Shown here piece after piece: positions 42,912-52,082 of a DNA stretch of 64,000 nucleotides; the stretch's first letter is position 1; each line of letters begins with the position of its first letter. The position numbers and the translations under genes are program-made. Source of the stretch: Clostridium punense (lineage in GTDB: Bacteria; Bacillota; Clostridia; Clostridiales; Clostridiaceae); assembly GCF_017874425.1 (NCBI RefSeq), contig NZ_JAGGLL010000012.1, forward strand, positions 57,728 to 121,727, read 5' to 3'. The notes under the pieces are model-generated. The model made no database searches and was not told where the DNA came from. It saw nothing but the letters and a program-made list of their open reading frames with translations.

Positions 42912-44918
42912 CTAGAATGTAGCTCTTAAGCTATAAGGTGTAGTAGTACTATATGCTCCGCTATAGCCAGAAACTTTGATATAGTATTTTCCTGTAGTAG
43001 GAACTGAATAGGATATACTTTCGCTAGTTGTACTTCCATTTTCTGATCTAGCAACTACTGTTCCAGCTGAGTTCACTAAATATAAATCATAATCCTTTGG
43101 AAGGTTTGTTAAATTTACTGTTATAGTTCTACCATAAGTTCCATTTACTGAATAATAATCTACATCTGTTGATGAGTAAATGTATGAACTGTAAGTTGTT
43201 CCACTAGTTAAAGCAACAGCTGCACTTATTGTGTTATTAGGTTCATAAGTATCTCCTGTTGGTGTACTAGAACCTACACCTACTGAAGTATAAGCATCAG
43301 CAACCTTAGTTGCTACAGTAGTATCTGTAGGATATAAATCCTTAGCAGCTTGTACCAAAGCATTCTTAGCATCTGTAAATTGAGCATATGGAGTTAAATA
43401 TGAAGTTAATGCTCTATAGTATATTTGAGCCATTTTATTATTATCATTGATTGATGTTGCTGCAAGATAGAAAGCTTTGTTTGGAATTCCACTGTTTATA
43501 TGAACTCCACCCCAATCTCCGTTTGATGTGTTAGGAAGGTTTTGGTATTGATTCATATGAGCTGGTTGATTATATAGAGTTGGATTAGATAAGCTTCTTA
43601 AAGCATCTCCAGGAGTTGATGGTGTATAGCAATCTTCTCCCATTAACCAGTCACTTGATTGACCTTCTATTAAATATCCAAAAACATCGGAGAAAGATTC
43701 ATTTAGAGCTCCTGATTGATTTTCATACTCTAATCCAGCAGTTCTTTCTGTAACAGCATGTGTAAACTCATGTCCTACAACATCAAGAGCTGATCCAATA
43801 TGTGCAAAGGTTGTACCACTGCAATCACCAAATACCATTTGAGTTCCATTCCAGAAAGCATTATCCATTGGTTGGCTTGGATATTGTGGATCTCTACCAT
43901 TTACTGTTGCTTTTATAGTTGCTCCATTATTGTCAAAACTGTTTCTATTAAACTTATTTTTAAAGAAATCGTAAGTTTGAGCCATATTAGCATGTACATC
44001 AACTGCATCTAATTGAGATGATGCATTAAAAACATTATCCACGTCACTTACTATTGTTCCTGGGAAGTTTGCTGTTCTATTAGCATCATAAGTTTCGATT
44101 CTTGCTGCCTTTGTTAAATCTCTCATATAGTATCTTCCACTTACTAAATCAAGATTTAAATTTCTAGTTCCTAAAAGTCCTGAACCAGTTCCTGTAGCAG
44201 CTGCATTTTTTATTTCATTTCTTGACTTAATCACTTGTCCATCATTTGCATTAACAAAACTTTTTACATTTCCATAATAAGGAGCCATAAATTGAGTTGT
44301 TACGTAGTAAACTGGTACCCAATTTCCATTGTCATTATATATAAACTGCTCTGCCTTAGGATCTGCAGAATATTGAACTTCATCTTCTTTTATGTTTAAT
44401 CCTTCAAGTGCTTTTTGAATGGCTTCTTCTGCTGAAAGTTTAAAGTCACCCTTCCATTGGTTTTTAGTTACTCCATTTTCAACATTTCCATTCACAGCAT
44501 ACACAGTTCCATTAGCATCTGTGTGCACTATAATTTCTGTTCCGTATACTGGAATACCATCGACTACTAATCTATTTTTATAATGTTTGTTATTTAAGTT
44601 ATCAGTTTCAACGGATTGATTTACAAATTCCCCAACATTAACTTCAAACATATCCTTATTTTTACTGATAAACGCTGCTGCATCAGATGATCCATCTACT
44701 CCCTCTTCAGAAAGAGTTCCTGTGATAAAGCTTGGAATATTTTTATTACTATCCCACTTTATATCAAGATTTTTTCCTGCTTTTTCTGATCTCTCTCTTA
44801 ATCTTTCGATAGTTTCCATTTTCTTTGGCCCATTTGTCTCATTACCTACTGTAGCTGCATAGGCAACTGAATTTAAAGAAAGTGCAGTTACCATTACTAA
44901 GCTTAGTACCTTTTTCAT
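42912..44918 (-). CDS. secreted M4 thermolysin-like neutral protease with C-terminal PPC domain
   Basis: The 668-residue protein has a signal peptide (to about 22, AYA), an FTP propeptide region (about 45-100), a PepSY stretch and the M4 catalytic domain (about 235-550). The zinc site is HEFTH (383-387) with the third ligand Glu407 in LNESFSDVFG; His473 in VHINSGIPN is the catalytic histidine. Residues 570-665 form a PPC (bacterial pre-peptidase C-terminal) domain. It is a self-processed extracellular metalloprotease. It lies beside the regulator/peptide pair at 45671-47143, which suggests peptide-controlled expression as for NprA in Bacillus. An inverted repeat (GTATAA/TTATAC) lies just upstream of the start. 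Confidence 0.95.
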   Translation of the reverse strand: MKKVLSLVMVTALSLNSVAYAATVGNETNGPKKMETIERLRERSEKAGKNLDIKWDSNKNIPSFITGTLSEEGVDGSSDAAAFISKNKDMFEVNVGEFVNQSVETDNLNNKHYKNRLVVDGIPVYGTEIIVHTDANGTVYAVNGNVENGVTKNQWKGDFKLSAEEAIQKALEGLNIKEDEVQYSADPKAEQFIYNDNGNWVPVYYVTTQFMAPYYGNVKSFVNANDGQVIKSRNEIKNAAATGTGSGLLGTRNLNLDLVSGRYYMRDLTKAARIETYDANRTANFPGTIVSDVDNVFNASSQLDAVDVHANMAQTYDFFKNKFNRNSFDNNGATIKATVNGRDPQYPSQPMDNAFWNGTQMVFGDCSGTTFAHIGSALDVVGHEFTHAVTERTAGLEYENQSGALNESFSDVFGYLIEGQSSDWLMGEDCYTPSTPGDALRSLSNPTLYNQPAHMNQYQNLPNTSNGDWGGVHINSGIPNKAFYLAATSINDNNKMAQIYYRALTSYLTPYAQFTDAKNALVQAAKDLYPTDTTVATKVADAYTSVGVGSSTPTGDTYEPNNTISAAVALTSGTTYSSYIYSSTDVDYYSVNGTYGRTITVNLTNLPKDYDLYLVNSAGTVVARSENGSTTSESISYSVPTTGKYYIKVSGYSGAYSTTTPYSLRATF

Positions 44919-44960
44919 AATATTATCCCCCTTTTTAATATATATTTTTTGGTTTTTGAA

Positions 44961-44992
44961 TTTAAAGTATAAACTTATACGTCAACTTTAAA
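44961..44992. promoter_or_regulatory. nested inverted repeat upstream of the protease gene
   Basis: TTTAAAGTATAAACTTATAC followed by GTCAACTTTAAA gives arms GTATAA/TTATAC nested in TTTAAAG/CTTTAAA about 45 to 75 bases before the ATG at 44918. It is a candidate operator for the adjacent HTH-TPR regulator, by position only. Confidence 0.35.
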
Positions 44993-45617
44993 CAAAATTC
45001 TTCTTCAAGCCCTTTAAAAACAGTAAAACATATATAATTCCCCAATTACCTTACTGTTTGTAGAGCTTGTCCTTAACCTCCTTCCAATTTTTATTTGTTT
45101 TTATGTCAAATTTTATCAAGTGCTGATTACTATTATGTAAACTTATTGGAAACTTATATGGAATTGTATTAATTTTATGAAAATTAATAGCAAATCAGTT
45201 TCTAATTTATTAATAACTTTACAAATAGTATACACCTAAATTTTCATTAATGCAACTATTATTTTAAAATTTATTGTTGCCATTGTAATTTTTTATTATA
45301 TTTTTTCTTTCACTAAAATATTGCTAAAACCTTCAATATTTTTACAATCATATTTTTCTTCGCAAAAGCAAAATAGCTCTATGAACTTTTTGTATCATAG
45401 AACTATAGAATCAAATATTGGTAAATTTATAATATTCCTTTAAATTTATTTCGTTTAAACATAAGAATAATATAAACTTACAAGAACAAATGGGTGTATT
45501 CACACGCCCTGTTAAATAGTCTGAAACTCTTTACATACATCTTAAAATCTAGTAGCTCCAACACCTTACATACGCTTTTTCAAGAAAGAAAGTTAAATTC
45601 CCTATATAATGAAAAAA

Positions 45618-45642
45618 GAACACATATTAATCCCATGTGTTC
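45618..45642 (-). terminator. terminator of the regulator-peptide operon
   Basis: On the minus strand GAACACAT pairs with ATGTGTTC and is followed by TTTTTTC, a strong U tract. It lies 28 bases past the stop of the peptide gene (45671), so the regulator and peptide share one transcript end. Confidence 0.85.
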
Positions 45643-45670
45643 CCTTTCCATCTCTTATATATGCTCTAAA

Positions 45671-45808
45671 TTAACTTAAGTGTATTGTTTGGATTTGACC
45701 TATTGGGCGTGGATCCTCTGAACTTCCACGTTCATACACAACATTTGCACCTAGACAAATAAGCATAGCCCCCAAAGTAACAACTAATAATTTTTTCATT
45801 TTTTTCAC
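45671..45808 (-). CDS. secreted signalling propeptide (Phr/NprX/Qsp-like)
   Basis: A GTG at 45808 follows AGGGGGGATATATT and gives 45 residues: a Lys-rich N-terminus (MKKMKK), an 18-residue hydrophobic core (LLVVTLGAMLICLGANVV) and a polar tail ending DPRPIGQIQTIHLS. It lies 48 bases downstream of the HTH-TPR regulator and shares its terminator. This layout is typical for RRNPP systems, in which a short secreted precursor is cut to a 5-10 residue peptide that re-enters cells and binds the regulator. The mature peptide cannot be told from sequence; the end contains DPRPIG, vaguely reminiscent of NprX. Confidence 0.8.
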   Translation of the reverse strand: MKKMKKLLVVTLGAMLICLGANVVYERGSSEDPRPIGQIQTIHLS

Positions 45809-45856
45809 AATATATCCCCCCTATTACTTATTATAATTTTATTATATAATATTCAA

Positions 45857-47143
45857 TCACCAATTTCCACTTATTTTTTGTGACAATTTTATAATGTTAG
45901 CAGCTTCCTCTAGTTTATTTTGCTTGATATATAATTCTACTAATTTTAAATACGCATTAAGTAATTCTAAAGAGTTATATTTTTCATCTGCTAAATCGAT
46001 AATCTTATAATACAGCTCTTCAGCTTTATCAATTTTATTTAGCTTTTGATAAATTTCTATTAGTAATTTATACCCTAAAATTAAATAAAAATTATCATTA
46101 TACTTTTGTGCAATATCACACCCCATTTTAAGTAGTAAGATTGCCTCTGTATAAAGTTCCTTCTCAATATATAACTCAGCCTTATGGATTATTGTATGAG
46201 CTAGCGATGATTCATCATACTCTATTCTTATAGACTCTGATTTATTAAAAGCACTAAGGCTATTATCATAATCACCTTTATCTAAATATAACCCACCTAA
46301 ATTATTATAAATCATTCCTTCAGTATACTTTGTTATTCCTTTAAAATTACTCACTGTTTCTTTTAAAATCACTATCGCCTCTTCAATATTCCCCTGTGCT
46401 TTTATACAATTAGATTTTAAAATATTACCTTTAGCATACATTTCTTCATAATCATTAGAACCATTTATCTTATTTATATATATCTCAACATACTTTTTAG
46501 CTTCTTCTAACTTTTTCATTTTCTTATAGGTTAGTGCAATATTAAATATAGCTTTTACTTCTATATCATAATTATTAAGCTCAACGGCATACTGTTGAGC
46601 TCTAGTAAAATATAAAAGAGCCTCTACATAGTCTAGTTCATCATACTTACACATACCTAATCTATTAATTAAGTAACATTGTATATCTAACTTACCAATT
46701 GTTTTGCAAATATCCAAGGAATTATTATATGCTAAAAAAGCATCTAAATAGTGATATTCTTCATATTTCATATCCCCCATCACTCTATAGGCACTAGCCC
46801 CTGTTTCTTTAAGTCCATACTTTAAAGAAATTTCTATAACTGAATTTACTTGCTCCTCTGTAGGGTTATTGTCCATGATATTCTTACAATATCTTTCTGC
46901 TTCTTCTTCCCTTGACATAGTTAAATAATCTTCATCTATACTAATTTCAACATTTAATTCCTTAGCTCTTGCATTAAGTTTCTCTAGGATTATTCTTGCA
47001 ATACTAGGATTTAAATTTCTCTTACCAACTTCTATCATACCAACATAGCTTCTTGTCATTGATTCATCAGCAAAATCACTTTGTGTCATATTCAATTCTT
47101 TTCTAATTTTTCTTAACTTCTCGCCCGGAGTTAAAAATTCCAT
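45857..47143 (-). CDS. RRNPP-type HTH-TPR peptide-sensing transcription factor
   Basis: From the ATG at 47143 (AGAAGG nine bases upstream; the frame also opens at 47152) the protein has 428 residues. The N-terminal XRE helix-turn-helix (about 5-60) reads LRKIRKELNMTQSDFA and SYVGMIEVGKRNLNPS. The remainder (about 95-428) is a chain of TPR helices, such as NRLGMCKYDELDYVEALLYF and NNLGGLYLDKGDYDNSL. This matches the PlcR/NprR/Qsr family, where an imported peptide changes DNA binding. A short propeptide gene follows at 48 bases, then the M4 protease. An extended hairpin (47200-47247) lies just upstream of the start. Confidence 0.9.
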   Translation of the reverse strand: MEFLTPGEKLRKIRKELNMTQSDFADESMTRSYVGMIEVGKRNLNPSIARIILEKLNARAKELNVEISIDEDYLTMSREEEAERYCKNIMDNNPTEEQVNSVIEISLKYGLKETGASAYRVMGDMKYEEYHYLDAFLAYNNSLDICKTIGKLDIQCYLINRLGMCKYDELDYVEALLYFTRAQQYAVELNNYDIEVKAIFNIALTYKKMKKLEEAKKYVEIYINKINGSNDYEEMYAKGNILKSNCIKAQGNIEEAIVILKETVSNFKGITKYTEGMIYNNLGGLYLDKGDYDNSLSAFNKSESIRIEYDESSLAHTIIHKAELYIEKELYTEAILLLKMGCDIAQKYNDNFYLILGYKLLIEIYQKLNKIDKAEELYYKIIDLADEKYNSLELLNAYLKLVELYIKQNKLEEAANIIKLSQKISGNW

Positions 47144-47603
47144 ACACATCATCCTTCTGGTATATTTACTTATTATGATTAATTTTATTTATATATATAG
47201 GGAACCAAAGACAAGGTTAGATTATACCGAGAACCATCTTGGTTCCCTTAAGGATTTCTGTAGGTAAATTTCATTCATCATGAATTAAATTCATCATGAA
47301 TAAATTACATTTTTACAAAGGAATCCTATCTTAACGCCAATATTTTATTTTAAAATACACCTTAATTTCATAAGCATTTAGAAATATCTACTTTTTTTAA
47401 AATTATGAATTATAAAGCCATTTTAGTTAATCCTTATATTTTGTAATATGTATTAATATCTATTACTTGCAAAACTTACTTAACTTTGAAAATAGCTAAA
47501 AAACTTATCTCTTAATAAATTTTATGGTGAATTACAATTTCCGTTAATTTCATAACATATTAACATTATAATTTACTTTTGTAATTATTAACATATATTT
47601 TCA
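47144..47603. other. regulator upstream region
   Basis: The 460-base gap between the regulator and the HD-domain gene contains repeat family 2 copy B (47200-47247) and a tandem TTCATCATGAAT pair (47271-47300). The rest is AT-rich without a gene. Confidence 0.5.
47200..47247. repeat. hairpin repeat family 2, copy B, upstream of the RRNPP regulator
   Basis: GGGAACCAA (47200-47208) pairs with TTGGTTCCC (47239-47247), with an additional internal pairing CAAGGTT/AACC. It is followed by CTTAAGGATTTCTG, as in copies A and C. It ends 48 bases before the regulator ATG when read on the minus strand. Confidence 0.65.
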
Positions 47604-48308
47604 TTATAAATTAGAAAAACTACTAAAATAATCTTCTATTTTAACTTCACCAAAAACTTCAGTTCCATAAAGTTCTTCTTTTAATCCACTGTTAAACTGA
47701 GCAATAAAATTCTTCTTTTCCTCTAAAATTTCTTTGCCAGCATCCGTATTTAAAATTTTGAAGCATTCCTCACAAAAATTCATTTCAAAAGTATCCAATC
47801 TATTGTAGAGTAATTGAAAAAAGTAAGGGTCACCCTTATCTATCCAATTAGATGCCATAAATATTGACATTGCACCTATTTCATCTAAAATATCGGCATC
47901 TTTTAGTACTTTTAAACAGTAATCTTCTTCATCTTGTTCTTTGTTTGAATGACTTTCAATTAACTTTAATAGTCTTTTAGTATCACCTATTACTTGAGAT
48001 ACATAGGAATTTTCCTTTAACCATTGCTCTACAATATTTCTCCCTAGTAAAGCATGTCCTTCTCTGGTATGAACCCTTCCCACATCATGTAATATGGCTG
48101 CAAGTCTAATTAATACTATTTCCTCTTCAGATAAATTATGATTTTCTCTGCTTAAAAGCTTTACTACATATCCCTCAACCCTAAGACAATGTAAAACCAC
48201 GAATTCCCACTTATTTCTCCAAGGATGAATATTTCCATATTCAATATTTCTATCTTTTAAATAAGAAACCAGAAATTCCTTCCCTAAATTTAAAACATGC
48301 TCCTCCAT
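47604..48308 (-). CDS. HD-domain phosphohydrolase
   Basis: The 234-residue protein has the HD motif in LAAILHDVGRVHTREGH with the first His in VLHCLRVEGYV and a terminal DADILDEIGA. Such domains bind a metal pair and hydrolyse nucleotides or related phosphates. The stretch IESHSNKEQDEED is typical. Substrate unknown. Ribosome site TAGGGGGTATC. It is a stand-alone gene. Confidence 0.85.
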   Translation of the reverse strand: MEEHVLNLGKEFLVSYLKDRNIEYGNIHPWRNKWEFVVLHCLRVEGYVVKLLSRENHNLSEEEIVLIRLAAILHDVGRVHTREGHALLGRNIVEQWLKENSYVSQVIGDTKRLLKLIESHSNKEQDEEDYCLKVLKDADILDEIGAMSIFMASNWIDKGDPYFFQLLYNRLDTFEMNFCEECFKILNTDAGKEILEEKKNFIAQFNSGLKEELYGTEVFGEVKIEDYFSSFSNL

Positions 48309-48497
48309 GATACCCCCTAAACCCTAAGTATTTTTTAATTAAAACTTTCTTTACTTCTATAATACTATTTACTAAAATTGGTAGTCAATAAAAGCTTTAA
48401 TTCTTCCTTCTATAATTACTTTTTTCACTCCATTGTTTCCACAATTAATATAAGATATAATAATATCAAGTAATATTAGGGTTTTAGGAGTGGTTAT

Positions 48498-48920
48498 ATG
48501 AATTATATGCAAAGATATTATGGTATAGATTTCTTATCAATTTTCTTGCTTATTCTAAGCTTCTTATTTGGTCTTTGGCATAGAACTAGCTCAATATCAA
48601 TAATACTTTTTATATATTCCATCTTTAGGGTGTTTTCTAAAGATCTATATAAGCGCCAAAAAGAATATGATTTATTTTATACTTATGCAAATAAGGTTCT
48701 AAAAAAACTTGGATTACAACTTCCTTACAACACCATACCTTTAAACTTTAATTTTTTAACTTCTCATATAAACAATCTTAAATATAAGATAACGCAAAGT
48801 AAAAACTTTAAAATAACCAAATGTCCTTACTGTGGTCAAAAACTTAGATTGCCCAGGGGAAAAGGGAAAATCACCGTTACATGTAAGAAGTGTTTAAGAG
48901 ACTTTAAATTTAAAACTTAA
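48498..48920 (+). CDS. membrane protein with C-terminal zinc ribbon
   Basis: The 140-residue protein has two close hydrophobic helices (about 12-48), a basic linker, and a C-terminal zinc ribbon CPYCGQKLRLPRGKGKITVT followed by CKKC. This architecture (membrane helices and zinc finger) recurs in clostridia with unknown function, perhaps as a lipid or envelope regulator. Ribosome site TTTTAGGAGTGGTTAT. It has a strong terminator behind it and stands alone on the plus strand. Confidence 0.75.
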   Translation: MNYMQRYYGIDFLSIFLLILSFLFGLWHRTSSISIILFIYSIFRVFSKDLYKRQKEYDLFYTYANKVLKKLGLQLPYNTIPLNFNFLTSHINNLKYKITQSKNFKITKCPYCGQKLRLPRGKGKITVTCKKCLRDFKFKT

Positions 48921-48986
48921 AGTCTTAAAAATGAACAGTTGTATTCACATCATCTTCTATAAAACTTCATCTACTTGAAATTTTAC

Positions 48987-49033
48987 ATGTCCTGTAAAAT
49001 CTGATAATTATCAGGTTTTACAGACATTTTTTT
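48987..49033 (+). terminator. terminator of the zinc-ribbon membrane protein gene
   Basis: The arms ATGTCCTGTAAAATCTGATA and TATCAGGTTTTACAGACAT pair with few mismatches and are followed by a run of seven T (49027-49033). Confidence 0.88.
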
Positions 49034-49165
49034 GTATTAAAAGAAGATACATTTTTGTAAAATTTAATTAGCATACTACCGCTTCCCCTTTATTTAATAT
49101 ACATGTTTGAAATTGTTTTAATATTCAAGACACACCATATAAATAGAAACTTTTGAATAATAGGA

Positions 49166-49211
49166 AAGCCCTGCATAAATAGCGAAGAAACTCCTTTATT
49201 ATGCAGGGCTT
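49166..49211. terminator. orphan hairpin terminator
   Basis: AAGCCCTGCATAA (49166-49178) pairs perfectly with TTATGCAGGGCTT (49199-49211). No recognised gene ends nearby on either strand, since the zinc-ribbon gene already has its own terminator. Confidence 0.6.
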
Positions 49212-49896
49212 AATTAATATGAAACCAATAAGTGTTGACTTTACCATCTCCACTATACTATCATTAGCATTCTTTAATATTCTTCTTTTTTGCATTTCTC
49301 AATAGTTAACTCCCTGTTCACAAATTTATTTTACATATCTCAAATCATCTTTTCATTTATGCTTTTTATGACTTATTTTTATAAATTTCTCCATTTTTTA
49401 TCTGATATGATAACATTTTCACCCTTTCCATAATTTACTTTCAGATAATTTTAAATTTTACTTCACTTCTGCAAAAATTCATGATACAATTACTTCACAA
49501 ATAGTTCATAAATGCATTTACACTTTCTTAAAATGGACAACTTTTCTCACAATACTCATGTTTTATAGGCTTCTAAGACTGATGATTTTCTTATTTGATT
49601 CTAGAAATTTTAAGGAGTCAGTATAAATCTTGTTTAAGTTAGGTATAAATTTTATTTCTCTAGCTAAGGTTATTTATAAAGTCTAATTTATTTTCAAACT
49701 CCTTAAGGAATTTAAATTAAGCTAATGTATACTAATTTCTTAATTTAGCTTTCTATACTAAGATTGCTTTCTTAACTTTTAAATACTTTAGTATAACTAG
49801 TGAAAAACTTATGAAAACTCAATATTAATCTAGAAAGTCTATAGCATGATAACAATTGTAATTATTTCAAAATTATAAAAATTAGGAGGAATATTC

Positions 49897-51138
49897 ATGG
49901 GAAAATTAATTAACGCATGGAATCGACTGAGCTTAGTAAAAAGAATAATTGTAGGTTTAGTTATCGGTATTATTTTAGCTATAACAGCACCATCTGTAGC
50001 AAAACCACTTACACTCTTCGGATCTTTATTTGTAGGTGCCTTAAAGGCAGTTGCCCCTGCCCTAGTATTATTTATAGTAACTGGAGCTATTTCTCAACAT
50101 AAATCTGGTAAGCAAACTAATATGAAAACCGTTATTATACTTTATCTTTTAGGAACTTTCTTGGCTGGAGCTGCAGCTGTTGTGGCAAGCTTTATGTTCC
50201 CAGTAAGTTTAACTCTTGCGGCAGGAGCTGAAAACGTTACTCCTCCTGGTGGAGTTGTAGATGTTCTTAAAGCACTCTTATTAAATCTAGTAGATAACCC
50301 AGTGAAAGCACTTTTCAATGCTAACTATATTGGTATTCTTTCATGGGCAGTACTTCTTGGTTTTGCGCTAAAAAATGCTGCTGATTCAACAAAAACATTA
50401 GTTAACAATATTTCAGATGCTCTATCTCAAATAGTAATATGGGTTATAAACTTTGCACCACTAGGAATCATGGGACTTGTAATCGACACTATTGTTACAA
50501 GCGGAATTGAATCCTTACTTAGCTATGGAAAATTATTAGTACTTTTACTTGGATGTATGATATTCGTTGCTGTAGTATTAAACCCACTAATGGTATATGC
50601 TACTATCCGTCAAAATCCATACCCACTAGTATTTAAATGTTTAAAAGAAAGTGGTATTACAGCCTTCTTTACTCGTAGCTCAGCTGCAAACATTCCTGTA
50701 AACATGAGCTTATGCGAAGATTTAGGATTAGATAAAGATACTTACTCAGTATCTATTCCACTAGGTGCTACTATCAACATGGCCGGTGCATCTATTACAA
50801 TTTCTGTGCTAACTCTTGCAGCTGTTAACACCCTTGGAATTCAAGTAGACCTTGGAACAGCAATAATTCTTAGCGTATTATCAGCAGTAAGTGCCTGTGG
50901 TGCTTCAGGAGTTGCCGGTGGTTCATTACTTCTAATTCCGCTAGCATGTAGTTTATTCGGAATCCCTGGAGATGTAGCAATGCAGGTAGTTGGAGTAGGC
51001 TTCATAGTAGGTGTTATTCAAGACTCCGCTGAAACCGCTCTAAACTCCTCTACAGATGCATTATTTACAGCAGCAGCTGAATTTGCAAAATGGAAAAAAG
51101 AAGGAAAAGAAATAATAATTAATAAAAAAGCTGCATAA
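49897..51138 (+). CDS. sstT: serine/threonine:sodium symporter SstT
   Basis: The 413-residue protein has the SstT pattern: [16 protein letters not shown] at the start, [37 protein letters not shown], and [20 protein letters not shown] as the glutamate-symporter-like binding motif. SstT imports serine and threonine with Na+. About eight helices plus re-entrant loops are expected. Serine and threonine are fermentable for clostridia. Ribosome site TTAGGAGGAATATTC. It is monocistronic with a terminator behind it. Confidence 0.95.
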   Translation: MGKLINAWNRLSLVKRIIVGLVIGIILAITAPSVAKPLTLFGSLFVGALKAVAPALVLFIVTGAISQHKSGKQTNMKTVIILYLLGTFLAGAAAVVASFMFPVSLTLAAGAENVTPPGGVVDVLKALLLNLVDNPVKALFNANYIGILSWAVLLGFALKNAADSTKTLVNNISDALSQIVIWVINFAPLGIMGLVIDTIVTSGIESLLSYGKLLVLLLGCMIFVAVVLNPLMVYATIRQNPYPLVFKCLKESGITAFFTRSSAANIPVNMSLCEDLGLDKDTYSVSIPLGATINMAGASITISVLTLAAVNTLGIQVDLGTAIILSVLSAVSACGASGVAGGSLLLIPLACSLFGIPGDVAMQVVGVGFIVGVIQDSAETALNSSTDALFTAAAEFAKWKKEGKEIIINKKAA

Positions 51139-51515
51139 TAATTTAAGTCTTTTGGAAATTAATCATGATAATAACTATCACTCATAGCAGTTTACAAAAA
51201 TTCTATAAAACTTTTAAATTAGATATTTTAAAATAATTGTTATTACTCTAATAAGTTAAACTATATATTCTTTTGCACATTAAAATCCCTTCTTGGCACC
51301 TTTATCTCAACCAAGAAGGGATTTGTGTTGTATTATTTTAATATATTAAATCCTTGAGTGCAAAAATATTATTATTTCATCATAATATAACTCAGTAAAT
51401 TAATAGGAATTCATCTACAAAACCAAGTTTCATAATTTTCATATGTATTTGTTTATAGATTGTCTAATTGAGGTGTCTTTTTACTTAAATTTAAATAGCA
51501 CATTCAATTTTTTAG
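51139..51515. other. intergenic gap
   Basis: The 377-base convergent gap between sstT and the HD gene holds the terminator at 51283-51324. No other feature is clear. Confidence 0.5.
51283..51324. terminator. bidirectional terminator
   Basis: AAATCCCTTCTTGG (51283-51296) pairs perfectly with CCAAGAAGGGATTT (51311-51324) in the convergent gap between sstT and the HD-domain gene. Confidence 0.85.
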
Positions 51516-52082
51516 CTAGGATTCCATAACTTTCATAGCAATATCATATTTCTCTTTATATATTTGCTTACTTGTTTCAGATAACTTGCTATAGCTGTTT
51601 ATCAATTTATTTTTTACAAACTCTGCACCTTCTTTAATTGAACATCCTTCTACTTGATAAGCAAGCTGAAATAGTGCTGGCAAGTTCTCAAAGTTTGTTA
51701 TGCCATCAGCATCTGCAACGCATATCTCTTCTACTGAAGATCTCGAATCAGACTTCACACTTCTATGATTTAATATGCACTTTTGTACCTTTTGTATTTT
51801 ATCCTTTGGATAATCGTAGCTACTTAAAATATCACCAGCTATTCTTACTCCATGTAAATGATGATCGTTATAAAACTTATAGTCAGTAATAGCTGCTATA
51901 TCATGAAGCCATGCAGATATTGCTACAACTTCAATGTCTGCATTGTTTTTTTGAGCTAAAATTATAGATTTTCTAACAACATCAACTATATGATAATATC
52001 CTCCTATTCCAAAATGGTTATTTTTACTCTCACACCTTCTTCTTACTTCATTTTTTAATGACTCTAAAATATCATCTCTCAA
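51516..52082 (-). CDS. HD-domain phosphohydrolase
   Basis: A TTG at 52082 preceded by GGAGGGTATATT gives 188 residues starting MRDDILESLK; a GTG frame reaches 52097. The HD motif is AISAWLHDIAAITDYKFYND, with a His in IVDVVRKSIILAQ-adjacent YHIVDVV and VADADGITNFE as terminal Asp. It resembles the HD proteins of small-molecule or nucleotide hydrolysis. Substrate unknown. It stands alone. Confidence 0.82.
   Translation of the reverse strand: MRDDILESLKNEVRRRCESKNNHFGIGGYYHIVDVVRKSIILAQKNNADIEVVAISAWLHDIAAITDYKFYNDHHLHGVRIAGDILSSYDYPKDKIQKVQKCILNHRSVKSDSRSSVEEICVADADGITNFENLPALFQLAYQVEGCSIKEGAEFVKNKLINSYSKLSETSKQIYKEKYDIAMKVMES

Larger units (their letters stand above)
44919..45670. other. protease upstream region and peptide terminator
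   Basis: This 752-base gap separates the protease start from the peptide gene. It contains the inverted repeat at 44961-44992, the hairpin AACAGTAA/TTACTGTT (about 45028-45059), a second hairpin at 45377-45404 and the terminator at 45618-45642. No gene is evident. Confidence 0.5.
48921..49896. other. long intergenic region with two hairpins
   Basis: The 976 bases before sstT contain the terminator at 48987-49027 and a second strong hairpin at 49166-49211, far from any recognised gene end. The rest is AT-rich. A 28-codon ATG frame at 49222 lacks a ribosome site. The hairpin could end an unannotated small RNA. Confidence 0.5.

Noticed and set aside
45494..45679. Plus-strand frame opposite the terminator of the peptide gene
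   Set aside because: It begins without a ribosome site and is antisense to the regulator-peptide transcript end; its sequence matches no family.
49222..49308. Short ATG frame of 28 codons in the gap before sstT
   Set aside because: There is no ribosome site and no recognisable protein feature.
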